Positions 35,774-47,169 of a stretch of DNA of 64,000 bases are shown here, one piece after another. The first letter of the stretch is position 1, and each line of letters starts with the position of its first letter. The notes beneath the pieces are model-generated. The model saw only the letters and a program-made list of their open reading frames with translations. It ran no database searches and was not told where the DNA came from. The stretch is from CAVWQV01 sp963757115 (GTDB lineage: Bacteria > Pseudomonadota > Alphaproteobacteria > Acetobacterales > Acetobacteraceae). A program made the translations under genes and the position numbers. The stretch covers positions 62,001 through 126,000 of the forward strand of contig CAVWQV010000004.1 of assembly GCA_963757115.1 (NCBI GenBank), read 5' to 3'.

Positions 35774-36653
35774 CGACGGCGAGCGCGCCGCGACGCGAGC
35801 CCGTGCGGTCGTGCCGGAAGCAGGTGAGCCGGCGCCAGCCAAGGTGAACCTGTTCCTTCACGTGACCGGCCGCCGAGCCGACGGGTATCACGAGATCGAC
35901 AGCTTGGCAGTGTTCGCGGGGATCGGCGACGTGCTTCGGGCGGAAGGTGCCCCGGACCTGTCGCTGGCACTCCACGGTCCGTTCGGCCAAGCGCTTGCCT
36001 CCGAGGCGGACAACTTGGTGCTACGCGCTGCCCGTGCCCTTGCCCGTGCGCAAGGACGGGCGCCGGCCGTCCGCCTCACGCTGGAGAAGCGACTGCCGGT
36101 CGCTTCGGGGATCGGCGGCGGTTCGGCCGACGCGGCGGCCTGTCTCCGGCTGCTCGGTCGGTTGTGGGGGGTGCGACCCGATCCAGGTCTCGCTCAGATG
36201 CTCGGGGCGGACGTGCCGGTGTGCCTTGCGGGGCGGCCGGCGCGGATGGGCGGGATCGGCGACCGCCTCGGCCCGGCGCCGGACTTGCCGCCATGCGGGC
36301 TCGTGCTGGTCAACCCTGGTGTACCGGTCGCGACGGCAGAAGTGTTCCGCGCCCGCTCGGGGCCATTCTCGCCGGCAGCCGCCCTCTCTCCTCGCTGGGA
36401 CGACGCCGTGGCCATGGCCGGCGAACTCGCACTGTTGCGCAATGATCTCGAAGCACCCGCCGGTCAGTTGTGCCCGCCGATCGCCACCGTGCTCGCGGCT
36501 TTGCGGGCCGTTCCAGGCTGTCTTCTTGCGCGCATGAGCGGGTCCGGCGCGACCTGCTTCGGCTTGTTCGCCGACCCGGGGGAGGCGGCGCGGGCGGCGG
36601 CGAGCTTGGCGCATTCCGGTTGGTGGTGCTGGGGCGGTGGACTGGCCGAGTGA
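35727..36653 (+). CDS. ispE: 4-diphosphocytidyl-2-C-methyl-D-erythritol kinase
   Basis: The GHMP kinase phosphorylates CDP-methylerythritol in the MEP isoprenoid pathway. Motifs are PAPAKVNLFLHVTGRRADGY (substrate Lys-Asn), RLPVASGIGGGSADAAACLR (ATP-binding Gly-rich loop), GADVPVCLAGRPARMGGIG and ARMSGSGATCFGLFA. The 308 residues from ATG 35727 include about 35 non-conserved residues overlapping the TPR gene; a GTG at 35811 would start close to the conserved region. It ends shortly before a tRNA gene. Confidence 0.93.
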   Translation: MTRRQAPKGESAASNSDGERAATRARAVVPEAGEPAPAKVNLFLHVTGRRADGYHEIDSLAVFAGIGDVLRAEGAPDLSLALHGPFGQALASEADNLVLRAARALARAQGRAPAVRLTLEKRLPVASGIGGGSADAAACLRLLGRLWGVRPDPGLAQMLGADVPVCLAGRPARMGGIGDRLGPAPDLPPCGLVLVNPGVPVATAEVFRARSGPFSPAAALSPRWDDAVAMAGELALLRNDLEAPAGQLCPPIATVLAALRAVPGCLLARMSGSGATCFGLFADPGEAARAAASLAHSGWWCWGGGLAE

Positions 36654-36716
36654 TGGGGCCGGTTAATGGGGTTTGACTGGACGACTTGCGTTGCACCGCC
36701 TATCACCCGCCCGCGG

Positions 36717-36788
36717 TGGGGCGTCGCCAAGTGGTAAGGCAGCGGATTTTGATTCCGCCATGCGGAGGTTCGAATCCTCCCGCCCCAG
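36717..36788 (+). tRNA. tRNA-Gln (anticodon TTG)
   Basis: The cloverleaf reads cleanly: acceptor TGGGGCG pairs with CGCCCCA, D stem GCC/GGC, anticodon stem GCGGA/TCCGC around loop TTTTGAT with TTG at its centre, and T stem GGAGG/CCTCC with loop TTCGAAT. The discriminator base is G; the following CGA shows that CCA is not encoded. It reads CAA glutamine codons. Confidence 0.95.
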
Positions 36789-36918
36789 CGAGGGGCCAAG
36801 CACCCGGTAACCAAACGTTCGCCGCGGAATGCCATCCTGCCGCCTCCTAGAGCCTAGCGGCACGGCGGAGGCGCAGTTTTTGCACGATCAAATGGTGAGT
36901 TGCTGGAGCGGTGGAGCG

Positions 36919-38400
36919 ATGGCTGACGACGCTCACTTGCCCGAGATCGCGGCCGGACGCTTCTCCCGTGCCTCGGCCCCGGCGCACGCCTTGCCTAGCG
37001 GGGCGTCCGTGGCGACGTTCGACTTCATCGTCATCGGCAGCGGGCCGTCCGGCCGACGTGCCGCGATCCAGGCGGCCAAGCTCGGCAAGCGCGTGCTGGT
37101 GATCGAAAAGGGAAGGAGAGTGGGTGGCGTATCGGTTCATACCGGCACCATTCCTTCCAAGACGTTGCGGGAAACCGTGCTGAACCTGACGGGCTGGCGA
37201 GAGCGCGGGTTCTACGGCCGGGCCTATCGGGTCAAGAAGGATATCGAAGCAAGCGACCTGCTGGCCCGGCTGCATATGACGCTCGATCACGAAGTGGACG
37301 TGCTCGAGCACCAGTTCGCCCGAAATGCGGTCAGTTCCGTCAGCGGAACCGCAGCCTTCCTCGACGCGCACCGGGTGGCCGTGACGACCGTCGGAGGTCA
37401 GGTCCGGGTGTTCGAGGGCGACAAGTTCCTGATCGCGGTCGGCACCAGGCCGCACCGGCCTGCTGACGTCCCGTTCGACGGGTCGCGCGTGGTGGACAGC
37501 GACGACATCGTCGATATCGAGCGCCTGCCTCGCAGCCTCACGGTGATCGGTGCCGGGGTGATTGGGGTGGAGTATGCAACCATCTTCAGCGCGCTGGATG
37601 TCAGCGTCTCCCTGGTGGAAGCGCGACCCAATTTTCTCGAATTCATCGACCACGAACTCGTCGAGGATTTCGTTCACCAGCTGCGCGACCGCGGCATCAC
37701 CATCCGCTTCGGGTCCAAGGTGGAGCGCATCGAAACCGACAGCGGCTGGCCGGTCACCGTGCTCCAAAGCGGTCGCCGTGTCCGCTCGGAGATGCTGCTC
37801 TACGCGGCGGGCCGGGCGGGCGCCACCGACACGCTCAACCTTGCAGCCTGCGGCTTGGCCACCGATGCGCGCGGCCGGCTCAAGGTAGACGCAAAGACGT
37901 TCCAGACCGAAGCCAAACACATCTACGCGGCCGGCGACGTCGTGGGCTTTCCCAGCCTCGCTTCTACCTCGATGGAGCAGGGCCGAATTGCGGCATGCCA
38001 TGCATTCGGCATCCCGATGCCGCCAGCGCCCGAGTTTTTCCCTTATGGGATCTATTCGGTGCCGGAGATCTCGACGGTCGGTCTCAGTGAGGAGGAGGTT
38101 TGCGCCCGCTCAATTCCGTACGAGTGCGGCATCGCGCGATTCCGCGAAACCTCGCGCGGCCACATCATGGGGCTCAGCGCCGGCATGATGAAGATGATCT
38201 TCTCGCTCGAGGACCGGCGCCTGCTCGGAGTTCACATCGTCGGCGAAGGAGCGACCGAACTTGTCCATATCGGGCAGGCGGTGCTGAACCTGGGCGGCAC
38301 GCTCGACTACTTCATCGAGAACACGTTCAACTATCCGACGCTCGCGGAAGCCTACAAGATCGCCGCACTCGATGCCTGGAACCGCATGTTCCGAGCGTGA
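36919..38400 (+). CDS. sthA: Si-specific NAD(P)+ transhydrogenase (soluble pyridine nucleotide transhydrogenase)
   Basis: The 493-residue flavoprotein of the disulfide reductase superfamily interconverts NADPH and NADH. It has the FAD motif FDFIVIGSGPSGRRAAIQAA, then GGVSVHTGTIPSKTLRETVL. The redox CxxxxC of lipoamide dehydrogenase is absent (Ser-Val-His-Thr-Gly-Thr), as expected for SthA. The NAD motif is LTVIGAGVIGVEYATIF; then IYAAGDVVGFPSLASTSMEQ and the dimer domain ending IENTFNYPTLAEAYKIAALD follow. ATG 36919 with GGAGCG upstream starts about 30 residues before the fold. An ATG at 36892 is also possible. Confidence 0.93.
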   Translation: MADDAHLPEIAAGRFSRASAPAHALPSGASVATFDFIVIGSGPSGRRAAIQAAKLGKRVLVIEKGRRVGGVSVHTGTIPSKTLRETVLNLTGWRERGFYGRAYRVKKDIEASDLLARLHMTLDHEVDVLEHQFARNAVSSVSGTAAFLDAHRVAVTTVGGQVRVFEGDKFLIAVGTRPHRPADVPFDGSRVVDSDDIVDIERLPRSLTVIGAGVIGVEYATIFSALDVSVSLVEARPNFLEFIDHELVEDFVHQLRDRGITIRFGSKVERIETDSGWPVTVLQSGRRVRSEMLLYAAGRAGATDTLNLAACGLATDARGRLKVDAKTFQTEAKHIYAAGDVVGFPSLASTSMEQGRIAACHAFGIPMPPAPEFFPYGIYSVPEISTVGLSEEEVCARSIPYECGIARFRETSRGHIMGLSAGMMKMIFSLEDRRLLGVHIVGEGATELVHIGQAVLNLGGTLDYFIENTFNYPTLAEAYKIAALDAWNRMFRA

Positions 38401-38513
38401 CAGACTGGCAGCGCAGGCGGGCGACAAGCTCTGAGACAAAACCAGCGCGTGTGTATGCCGAACCACGACAGCGGCGCAGCGTTCGTGCTCCAGGCTGGGG
38501 AGAAACGGGCACG

Positions 38514-38954
38514 ATGCACGCTCACTACCGATGGATCGTCTTTGCCGCCGGACTTGCGGCGCTGCCCCTCTCTGTCCCGGCGCGATCTGCCGAAGCGCCG
38601 CACGCCGAGGAACACTCGGAAACCCTGCGCGACTTCTCGCTCCGCAACGAGACCGACCATACGATTGTCGAGGCCCACGCCTTCACAACCAAGGGCAAGG
38701 AGATCGCCTTGACTAAGGCTGGCTCGATCCGGCCCCGCCTTTCCCAGAACTTCATGTTTGAGCAGTCCGAGTGCCTCGACCGCATCGAAGTCAAGTTCGA
38801 AAACGGCAAGACGATGTCGCGCGACAAACTCAACGATTGCAAGGATCCGCGACTTGTTGCGCGTGCCGAGGGGATCACGGTGGAGACCGGGGCCGGCGGC
38901 CCGACGCACCCTGACGCCAGCAGCCGCAACAACCAAGGCGCCACTACGCGCTAG
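38514..38954 (+). CDS. Secreted protein of unknown function
   Basis: The 146-residue protein has a signal peptide (RWIVFAAGLAALPLSVPARS, cleaved near AEA). The mature part has a beta-strand-rich core, DFSLRNETDHTIVEAHAFTT, NFMFEQSECLDRIEVKFENG and DKLNDCKDPRLVARAEG, with two Cys (SEC and DC) that may form a disulfide, then a low-complexity tail rich in Gly, Pro, Ser and Asn. ATG 38514 follows GGGGAGA. No named family was recognised. It follows sthA on the same strand after a 113-base gap. Confidence 0.72.
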   Translation: MHAHYRWIVFAAGLAALPLSVPARSAEAPHAEEHSETLRDFSLRNETDHTIVEAHAFTTKGKEIALTKAGSIRPRLSQNFMFEQSECLDRIEVKFENGKTMSRDKLNDCKDPRLVARAEGITVETGAGGPTHPDASSRNNQGATTR

Positions 38955-38983
38955 GTTCTCGCTCTGTGATGAGGGCCTAAATC

Positions 38984-39586
38984 CTAACGGACGGTGCCGC
39001 TTCGCCCCGCGTCGAAGCCGAGGAACCCGGCAGACGGGATTGGGGTTCCGCCATCACCCGCGAACTGGGCCGGGGGTCGAGCCTGAGGTGCGGAGGTGGC
39101 GCGGACCGGCGACGCCAAGTGTCGCTCGGCATGCGCAACCGGCTTCTGCTTCCCAGCCGAAGGGAGGGCAGCGGCCTTTGTGGGTGCCGTGCTATCGCCG
39201 GCCCGCAGCGACAGCAGCAGAAACGTGATGTTGTTGCGCCCGAGATCGACCGACAACTCGAGCGGCGTCATCCCGAGCACATTATGACCGCGCATGTCAG
39301 CGCCCCGAGCCAGCGCATCGCGCGCGGAACCGATGTCGCCGCGATTGATCGCGTCGAACAGCGCATCCGTCGGCTGCATGTCGGCGTTTTGCTTGTCGGC
39401 TGGCGCGACGCGCTCGTTATCCGTCTGCGCGCCCGGCAACGCCGGAGGCGGCGGCTCCGCGGGCTTCGCCGGTTGGGACCTGCCGCCCATGCCCATGCCA
39501 TGCCCGGAAATCGTCTGCGCCTGCGCCATCAGCGGCGCGCCAAGCCCGCATCCGGCGGCCACTACAGCCAGAAACAATCTGTTCAT
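38984..39586 (-). CDS. Secreted ankyrin repeat protein
   Basis: The 200-residue protein starts with a signal peptide (MNRLFLAVVAAGCGLGAPLM, cleaved near AQA), then a Pro-rich stretch (KPAEPPPPALPG). Ankyrin repeats follow: ALFDAINRGDIGSARDALAR with GADMRGHNVLGMTPLELSVD and LGRNNITFLLLSLRAG. The C-terminal 70 residues are rich in Ala, Pro and Ser. It is convergent with the preceding secreted protein. It is probably a periplasmic protein-binding factor; the partner is unknown. Confidence 0.82.
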   Translation of the reverse strand: MNRLFLAVVAAGCGLGAPLMAQAQTISGHGMGMGGRSQPAKPAEPPPPALPGAQTDNERVAPADKQNADMQPTDALFDAINRGDIGSARDALARGADMRGHNVLGMTPLELSVDLGRNNITFLLLSLRAGDSTAPTKAAALPSAGKQKPVAHAERHLASPVRATSAPQARPPAQFAGDGGTPIPSAGFLGFDAGRSGTVR

Positions 39587-39678
39587 GGAACGTCTCTTGC
39601 GGCAACCCAGCGATGACGTGAACCGCTACGATCGCCACGTCAAGCCCTGGTTTCATCTATCGATAGAGCGCAACTGGC

Positions 39679-40143
39679 TTACGCGTTGTTCAACCACCAG
39701 AAACCGGCATTGAGATAGGCAGCGAAGCAGGTCCAAGCGAAGTACGGCACCATCAGCCATGTGGCCGTCCGGCTTACGCCGACGAAGGAGCGGATGGTGA
39801 GCGCGGTCAACACCAGCATGGCGGCGATGACGACAAGCGCGAGGTCCGGGCGGTGTAGGCCGAAGAAGGCGGGGTTCCAAAGCGCATTCACCAGCAACTG
39901 CCAACCCCACAGCCGCACCGGACGCGCCGCACCAGCGCGCCGCCAAACGATCCAGCCTGCCACCCCGATCACGACGTAGAGCGCCATCCACACCGGGGCG
40001 AACGCCCAGGCCGGGGGTGTCAGCGGGGGTTGCGTCAGCGTGAGATACCAGGTGCGGATGCTGCTCGCCGTCAGCGCGCCCGCGGCGGCGCCCACGAGCA
40101 GGCACAGCCCGACGAAGCCGACCAGCGCCAAGGCTGGCGACAC
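39679..40143 (-). CDS. tspO: TspO/MBR family protein
   Basis: The 154-residue membrane protein has five predicted helices. Family signatures are WYLTLTQPPLTPPAWAFAPV (the W-x-PP-A-F-P loop), WMALYVVIGVAGWIVWRR, WGWQLLVNALWNPAFFGLHR and LMVPYFAWTCFAAYLNAGFW. TspO binds porphyrins and in photosynthetic and stress-exposed alphaproteobacteria modulates tetrapyrrole and oxidative stress responses. It starts at GTG 40143. A LOV photoreceptor lies elsewhere in the window, but no link is shown. Confidence 0.93.
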   Translation of the reverse strand: MSPALALVGFVGLCLLVGAAAGALTASSIRTWYLTLTQPPLTPPAWAFAPVWMALYVVIGVAGWIVWRRAGAARPVRLWGWQLLVNALWNPAFFGLHRPDLALVVIAAMLVLTALTIRSFVGVSRTATWLMVPYFAWTCFAAYLNAGFWWLNNA

Positions 40144-40316
40144 GGGCGCCGAGGAGGAGGGGAAGGGGCCGCGGTCACGCGGATCGACGTTCAGGAAGAC
40201 ACAACCCTCCTTCTACCGACCGAAGCTCGAGGATACGCGCGAGAGAGGCTTCCGGCGACCGTCGCGCCAGCGAAAGATACCGGGGTCGGGCGATGCTGCA
40301 AAGAGACCGCGCGCTT

Positions 40317-42407
40317 TCATGCGCCCTCGCGTCGCCACGCCGCGAACGCCAGGCCGAGCATCAATGGCAGCGCCAGCCAAGGCGGCAGCAACGGCAGCGA
40401 TGAAATGCCTGTGACCAAGTGGTCGTGGCGTCGCTGCAATCCGATCCAGCCAGGGCCGGACGCTTCCCGGTCTGGCTCCGTGCGCCGCAGTTGCGGCACC
40501 GAACCTCCCGCCGTGCCATTGTCGAGCCAGTGGATGCCGCCGCCCGTTTCGCGCGCGAGTTTGCCGACCAGCGTACCGGTCGCGCGGAGGTCGGCGAGCT
40601 CCAGCGGGTTTGCGGCACCGGCCGCGGCATACGCCCGGCGCGGGCCGTCCGCGACGCGCCACACGCCGGGCGTAGGTGCCGCAAGCGTGGCAGTAGCGTG
40701 GCCGGGCGAAACCTGCACGAGGGTCGCCGTTGTGGTGGTCCCGTCGGGATCGGTGACGGACACGGTTCCGGACGGCGAGGGGTCGGTCGAGCGACGCTCG
40801 ATCCTGAGCTGCCCCGCTTCGACCCGGGCGGCCAGCGTGTCCTCTTCGAGCTCCGGCTGCTTCATCAGCCAGTGCGCGATGCGGCGCAGCAGTTCGGCTT
40901 GCGGGCCGCCGCCCATGTGACCGCGGGACCACAGCCAGATCTGGTCGGAGAGCAACAGCGCCGCCCGGCCTTCGCCGATCCGGTCGACGACGAGGAGGGG
41001 GTTGCCGTCCGCGCTACTCATCAGCACCTCCCCGTGCACGTCCGTGGGCTCGATGCGGCGATACCAGGGGCCCCAGGTCGGCGCGCCGCCGCGTGCCGCG
41101 GAACCCGCCAAGCCTTCGGTGACGGGATGGCGCTGGCCGAGGCCGGTGACGACGGGCCGAAACTCGCCTTCCACCACGGCATTCGCCTCGGCCGGCCGGG
41201 CCGGCAACACGTCGCCGAGCGGTGTGGCTGCGAGGCTCGCCGGGCCGGAGAACTCGGGCCCGACCGATAGCAGCAGCGCCCCGCCCTCGGCCACGTAGTC
41301 AGCGATGTTGCGCAGGTAGGGCAGCGGCAACAGGCCCCGGTTCTGAAACCGGTCCAGGATGATGAGGTCGAACTCCTTGATCTTGACCTGGAACAGCTCG
41401 CGTACGGGGAAGGCGATCAAGGCCAGCTCGTTGAGCGGCGTCAGGTCGTCCTTCTCGGGCGGCCGCAGAATAGTGAAGTGGACCAGATCCACCGCCGGAT
41501 CGGCTTTCAGCAGCCGTCGCCAGGTGCGCTCGCCGGAATGCGGCTCCCCCGAAATCAGGAGAACGCGGAGCCGGTCGCGCACGCCGTTGATCTCCACGAC
41601 AGCGCGGTTGTTGATGGGCGACACCTCGCCGGGCAGCGCTTCCGCCTGCATCTCGATCACGGTCGGGCCGGCCCGCGTGATCGGCACCTCGATCTGGTGC
41701 TCCCGGCCGACCGGCACGCTTTGCACGAGCGGAGGCTCGCCGTCGCGGCGGATCGTAAGCTGGGCGGTCGGAGCCGGTTGGGCCACCGCCCCCAAATCCT
41801 CGATCACCACCCGCAGGGTCACCGGCTTGCCGACGATGCCGTAGGACGGCGCCTCGATGACGCGTAGCCGGCGATCGATCTCCTCGCCCTTCGCCGGGAT
41901 CAGCACGTTGAACGGCGCGCCCGGCCCGGTCGTCGGGATGTCGTGGATCTGGCCGTCGGTGAGTGCGATCACGCCCGCAAGCCGGGAGCGCGGAATGTCG
42001 GCGAGCGCGCGGTCCATCGCTGCGAATAGCTTAGTGCCCGTGTTGCCGCCTTCCGGGACGGTCACCGTCCGGAGCTCGAGGTCGGGCAGTTTGGCGGCCG
42101 CCGCCTCGATCGCGCCGCGCGCGGCGGTGGCCAGCGGGGCGCGCTTGCCCACCCCCATGGACGCCGTCTGATCCACGACGAGCAGCCCTATATCCGGCAG
42201 CGCATCCCGGGTTTCCTGCACGAGCCGCGGGCCGGCCAGCCAGAGCAGCAGGGTGGCGAAGGCGAGGGCGCGCCAAACCGCGCCTTTGGCTCGGCGGAGA
42301 AAGGCGGGGACGAGCCCCAGAATGCACGCGGCGGCAAGCGCCCCGAGCGCCCACCACGGCAGCGAAGGCGAGAAGCGGAGTGCTGCTAATGCCTGCTCGG
42401 GCCCCAT
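40317..42407 (-). CDS. Membrane-anchored glutamine amidotransferase-like protein with VWA-like region
   Basis: The protein of about 696 residues has two N-terminal membrane helices (WWALGALAAACILGLVPAFL and RALAFATLLLWLAGPRL), then a VWA-like domain (DIGLLVVDQTASMGVGKRAP, VIALTDGQIHDIPTT). A class I glutamine amidotransferase-like fold follows (DLIILDRFQNRGLLPLPYLR, YVAEGGALLLSVGPEF), and one C-terminal helix (LLPPWLALPLMLGLAFAAW). It is the last gene of the MoxR, DUF58, DUF4159 operon and starts at ATG 42407, overlapping the preceding stop region by a few bases. The usual catalytic Cys of amidotransferases is not seen, so it is probably a scaffold. Confidence 0.82.
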   Translation of the reverse strand: MGPEQALAALRFSPSLPWWALGALAAACILGLVPAFLRRAKGAVWRALAFATLLLWLAGPRLVQETRDALPDIGLLVVDQTASMGVGKRAPLATAARGAIEAAAAKLPDLELRTVTVPEGGNTGTKLFAAMDRALADIPRSRLAGVIALTDGQIHDIPTTGPGAPFNVLIPAKGEEIDRRLRVIEAPSYGIVGKPVTLRVVIEDLGAVAQPAPTAQLTIRRDGEPPLVQSVPVGREHQIEVPITRAGPTVIEMQAEALPGEVSPINNRAVVEINGVRDRLRVLLISGEPHSGERTWRRLLKADPAVDLVHFTILRPPEKDDLTPLNELALIAFPVRELFQVKIKEFDLIILDRFQNRGLLPLPYLRNIADYVAEGGALLLSVGPEFSGPASLAATPLGDVLPARPAEANAVVEGEFRPVVTGLGQRHPVTEGLAGSAARGGAPTWGPWYRRIEPTDVHGEVLMSSADGNPLLVVDRIGEGRAALLLSDQIWLWSRGHMGGGPQAELLRRIAHWLMKQPELEEDTLAARVEAGQLRIERRSTDPSPSGTVSVTDPDGTTTTATLVQVSPGHATATLAAPTPGVWRVADGPRRAYAAAGAANPLELADLRATGTLVGKLARETGGGIHWLDNGTAGGSVPQLRRTEPDREASGPGWIGLQRRHDHLVTGISSLPLLPPWLALPLMLGLAFAAWRREGA

Positions 42408-42408
42408 G

Positions 42409-45094
42409 CTATTGTCCGAGCCGTTCGAGAATAGCCGGCACGTGCACCTGGTCACCTTTGTAGTTGCCGGTCAGCGCATAGATCACGAGATTGAGGCCGA
42501 AGCGGTAGGCCAACGCTCGCTGGCGGGTGCCGCCGGGAATGACGGCATACGGGTTGTGGCCTGCGGCGTCGACCGCCCACGCGGCCGCCCAATCGTTGCC
42601 GCCGACGATCACCGGGGTCACGCTGTCGTTGGCGCGATCCTGATCGCGTCCCACCCACACGGTGCCGCCGGTGTAGCGGCCGGGGAAGTCACTGAGCAGA
42701 TAGAACGCCCGCGCGAGCACATGCTCGGTGGTAAGCGGAGCGAGCGGTGGTACCGTGAGGCCTTGCGCGATGTGCTGAAGGTTGGCGCCCGCACCCGGGG
42801 CGAAGCCCTCGCCGCTGCCGCTGTCGCGCGTGTCGATCAACACGATCCCGCCGCGGCTCATGTAGTCATTGAGCGCGGCCGTGGCAGCCGTCGCGAGCGG
42901 GGGCGCGTCCGCCGTCACCGGCCAGTAGAGCAGCGGGTAGAAGCTGAGGTCGTCGCGGCCGGGCACGACGGCATCGGGCTCGGCCAGGGTGGCCGCGGTG
43001 CGGCGGTTGACGAAATCCGACAAGCCTTCCAGCCCGGCCCGCGAAACCCCGTCCAGCTGCTCGTCGCCGGTGACGACGAACGCGAGGCGCGTGGCCAGCG
43101 CCGGCGGCTCCTTCTGATCGAGCGCCCAAGCAGCACCGTGCGGCAGAACGATCGCCAGGGCGATCGCGGCCGCGATCCGTCGCTGCAGCAGTCCACGCAG
43201 CCAGAGCGAAAGCAGAAGGTCGGCCGCCAGAAGCAGGACGGCCGCCGCCAACAGGAATGGCCCGAGCGCCCGCTCGGGCGCCGTGGCGCCGAACCCCTCC
43301 AGCCGCGCCCCACGCACCGGCGGCGCCGCTTGCAGCGGGGGCAAGGCCGCGCCGAGATTGAGTGCCTGGCGGCCGCTTTCGGGTCCGTAGAGGCCCGGCG
43401 GATGGGCGGGGGAAACCGGCGGTACTGGCGAAAGCGCCCGCGGCGAGACCGGTCGCGGAGGCCGGCGGCGGCGAAAGCAGCCCGTACCCGTCCAGCAGCT
43501 CGGCGGGGGCAAGGACCGCTTGCGGGTCGATGCCCGCGACGCCGGCCGAAAGCTCGACCAGCCGGCGCAGCATGTCTACGAACAGGCCAGACAAGGGGAG
43601 GTTCGACCAGTCCGAGTTGGCGGTGACGTGAAACAGCACTACCCGGCCCGCGCCCACCGCGGATGCCGTGACCAGGGGGGTGCCGTCGGCAAGTGCCGCC
43701 CAGGTCTGCTGCGCAAGCGTCGCCGAGGGTTCGGCCAACACCTGCCGCGTCACCTTGACCTCTTCCGGTACCCGCAATCCGGCAAAGGGCGAGGCATCGG
43801 GGAACGGCGCCAGCCCGGCGGGCTTACTCCAGGACAACGCGCCGCCGAGCTGGCGGTCGCCGGCCAGCAGCGGCACCGGCATCAATGGGTCGCCGGCGGC
43901 GGCGGGCTGCTCGGCCATCCGGGGGCCGGCGAACCGGATGAGCAACCCGCCCTGCTTTACCCAGCGGGCGACAGCGTCATGCTCTTCGCCTTCCGGAAGG
44001 GGGCGGTCGGCCAGGACCAGCACAGACAGCTGACGCCCGAACAAAGTCTTGAGATCGCCCGATCTGATCTCGGCATAGGGGGCGAGCGCACGGCGTAGAT
44101 AATAAAGAGAGCCGGTCAGCGGCGCGTCCGCCGCCGCCATGTCGCCGGCCAACAGGCCGACCGGCCGCCGCCGCCAACGCTCGTCGAGCAGCACGACGCT
44201 CCCGGCTGAAGGAGGTCCCTCCAGCACCAGTTCGGCGAGCCGGTTGCGCAGTTCCGTAGGCAAGGTGATCGTCGCGTCGGCACCGTCCGCCGCCGCCGGA
44301 ATGGTGGCCGTCGCGCGGGCAAGGGTCCGCCCGTCGCCCGTCCTCGCGAGCACAGCGATGTCGGACGGGACGGGTTGCGGGATCTGCGACACATGGACGA
44401 CCAACCGGTCGGCCTCGGCGCGGGGAGGGCGCAGTACCCGGATGGGCGCGCCGTCGCAGCAGATAGCCGTCACTGCGCCGGCCGACCCCAGCGCCTCGGC
44501 GAAGCGGTCGGCTGCGTCGCCCCCTCCGAGCCCGTCCCCGACATAGACGACCGCCGTTCCCGGCCGATGCCAGCTGCCTAGCGCTTGCGCCGCCAACGGC
44601 CGGTCAATCGGCCACGGCTTCGGCCGGAGTGCCGCCAGCCGTGGGCGCAGCTCGGAAACCGGCATGGGCGGCGTAGCCCGGGGCGACGCTCCGAGCTCGG
44701 CGGGTGCGGTCGTCAGCAAGGCGGCCGGCCGGCCGGCGCGCTCGGCGCGGTCGAGCGCGCCGCCGGCGGCCTCCATGCGGCGGGGCCAATCGGCGGCGGA
44801 CGCCCAACCGTCGTCCAGGACGACCAGCACGGGGCCGGTGCCGGGCAGCGCCGGCCCGGAGTCCAGCACCGGGCGGGCCAACGCCAGGATGATCAAGCCG
44901 GCGGCGAGGCAGCGGAGCGCCAACAGCCAAGGGGGGGTCCGTGCCGGGGTTTCCTCCGTCGCCGACAAGCCAAGCAGCAGCCGTACGGCAGGAAACGCTT
45001 GGTTTCGCGGCGCCGGCGGCGTTACCCGCAGCAGCCACCACAGCAGGGGCAAGGCCGAGAGTGCCAGCAGGAGCCACGGATAGACGAACGTCAT
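42409..45094 (-). CDS. DUF4159 membrane protein with BatA-like N-terminus (one frame break)
   Basis: From ATG 45094 the protein starts with the double membrane segment MTFVYPWLLLALSALPLLWW and ALRCLAAGLIILALARPVLD, followed by a VWA-like region with VLVVLDDGWASAADWPRRME and large periplasmic strands. Near 43408-43412 (a run of five G on the plus strand) the frame slips by one. The rest gives SPAHPPGLYGPESGRQALNL, two more helices and the DUF4159 domain (ALATRLAFVVTGDEQLDGVS, DFVNRRTAATLAEPDAVVPG, DDLSFYPLLYWPVT). About 895 residues joined. Its start overlaps the DUF58 stop (ATGA). Confidence 0.83.
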
Positions 45095-45961
45095 GCCCGA
45101 TCGAGCCTCGTATACAGACCGAGCAGCGCGGCTTCCGGGGGGTGGTCGGTTTGATGCACGGCGAAGCTGAAGCCTGCCGCGGCGCAGATGTCGGCCAGCC
45201 CCGCCTGATGCGCGGCGAGCTTGCGTCCATAGGCGTCGCGGATGGTTTCCACCCGCGGGATGAGCACCTCCTGCTCGCCGGTGACGCCGCGGAACCGCAC
45301 GCGCCCCGCATAAGGCAGGATGGCTTCGGCGGGGTCCAGTACCTGCAGCAGGTGCCCGCTGACCGGGATGGAGGCGAGCTGTGCGACGGTCGCCTGAACC
45401 GCCTCGAGCGGCGAAAGAAAGTCGCCGAACAGCACCACGGCGGCATGGCGCGGGATGGGCACGGAGGACGGCAAAGCATCGGGCTCGGCGACGTCCAACG
45501 CGGCCGCGAGCCGGTCGAGGGCGGCGCGTCCCGCGAGGGCGCGTGCGCCTTGGGCCATCAACATCACGCGCTCGCCGCCGCGCAGCAGCAAGGACGCGAG
45601 CGCGAGCAGCAGAAGGCCGGCCCGGTCCCGCTTGTCGCCGTCCGTTGCGCGCGATCGCCAGCGCATGTTCTCCGAGCCGTCGCGCCACAGCCCGACCGTT
45701 TGAGCCGCTTCCCACTCCGTTTCACGGACGAAGGAGCGGTCGGACTTGCCCGATTGCCGCCAGTCGATACGCGCCCGGCTGTCCCCCGTGACGAACGGCC
45801 GGAACTGCCAGAAGCTGTCGCCTTGCCCCACACGCCGCCGTCCATGCACGCCCTGCGCCACGGTGGCGGCCACCCGGTCGGCCGCGGCCATGAGGGCGGG
45901 GAGCCGCGCGCCGAGCGCCTCCGCCTGACGTGCTGCCGAGCTAGGAAGCCGCCCGTCGGCC

Positions 45962-45969
<8 letters not shown>
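45091..45969 (-). CDS. DUF58 domain-containing protein
   Basis: The protein of about 292 residues probably starts at TTG 45969, which overlaps the stop of moxR and has GGAG seven bases upstream. DUF58 motifs are GRRRVGQGDSFWQFRPFVTG, DSRARIDWRQSGKSDRSFVR and ETEWEAAQTVGLWRD, then a VWA-like end (AVVLFGDFLSPLEAVQATVA). The open frame continues upstream into the moxR coding region only because moxR is itself frame-shifted; the DUF58 protein should not be read as fused to it. DUF58 proteins work with MoxR ATPases in envelope or metal-insertion chaperoning. Confidence 0.84.
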
Positions 45970-46985
<1,016 letters not shown>

Positions 46986-47169
46986 GCGGGCACCTGCTTT
47001 TGCGTTTTGGCCACACTCGTGCGCGCTGGCCACTTCAATGCGCTAGGGGACACTACCTATATCGCGTCCACGGGCGAAAGCGCGACCCAAGGTTGGGCGC
47101 GGGCGTGATCGGGGCCTTCGCACAGTTTTGCGATTGGTCCCGACCGCGGGAGTTGGGAGGAAGGTGCCG

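Noticed and set aside
42866..45715. A 949-codon minus-strand frame across the DUF4159 and DUF58 genes
   Set aside because: Its upstream 200 codons are antisense-like noise over DUF58, and its last part follows the wrong frame after the break near 43410. Only 43410-45094 of it is real.
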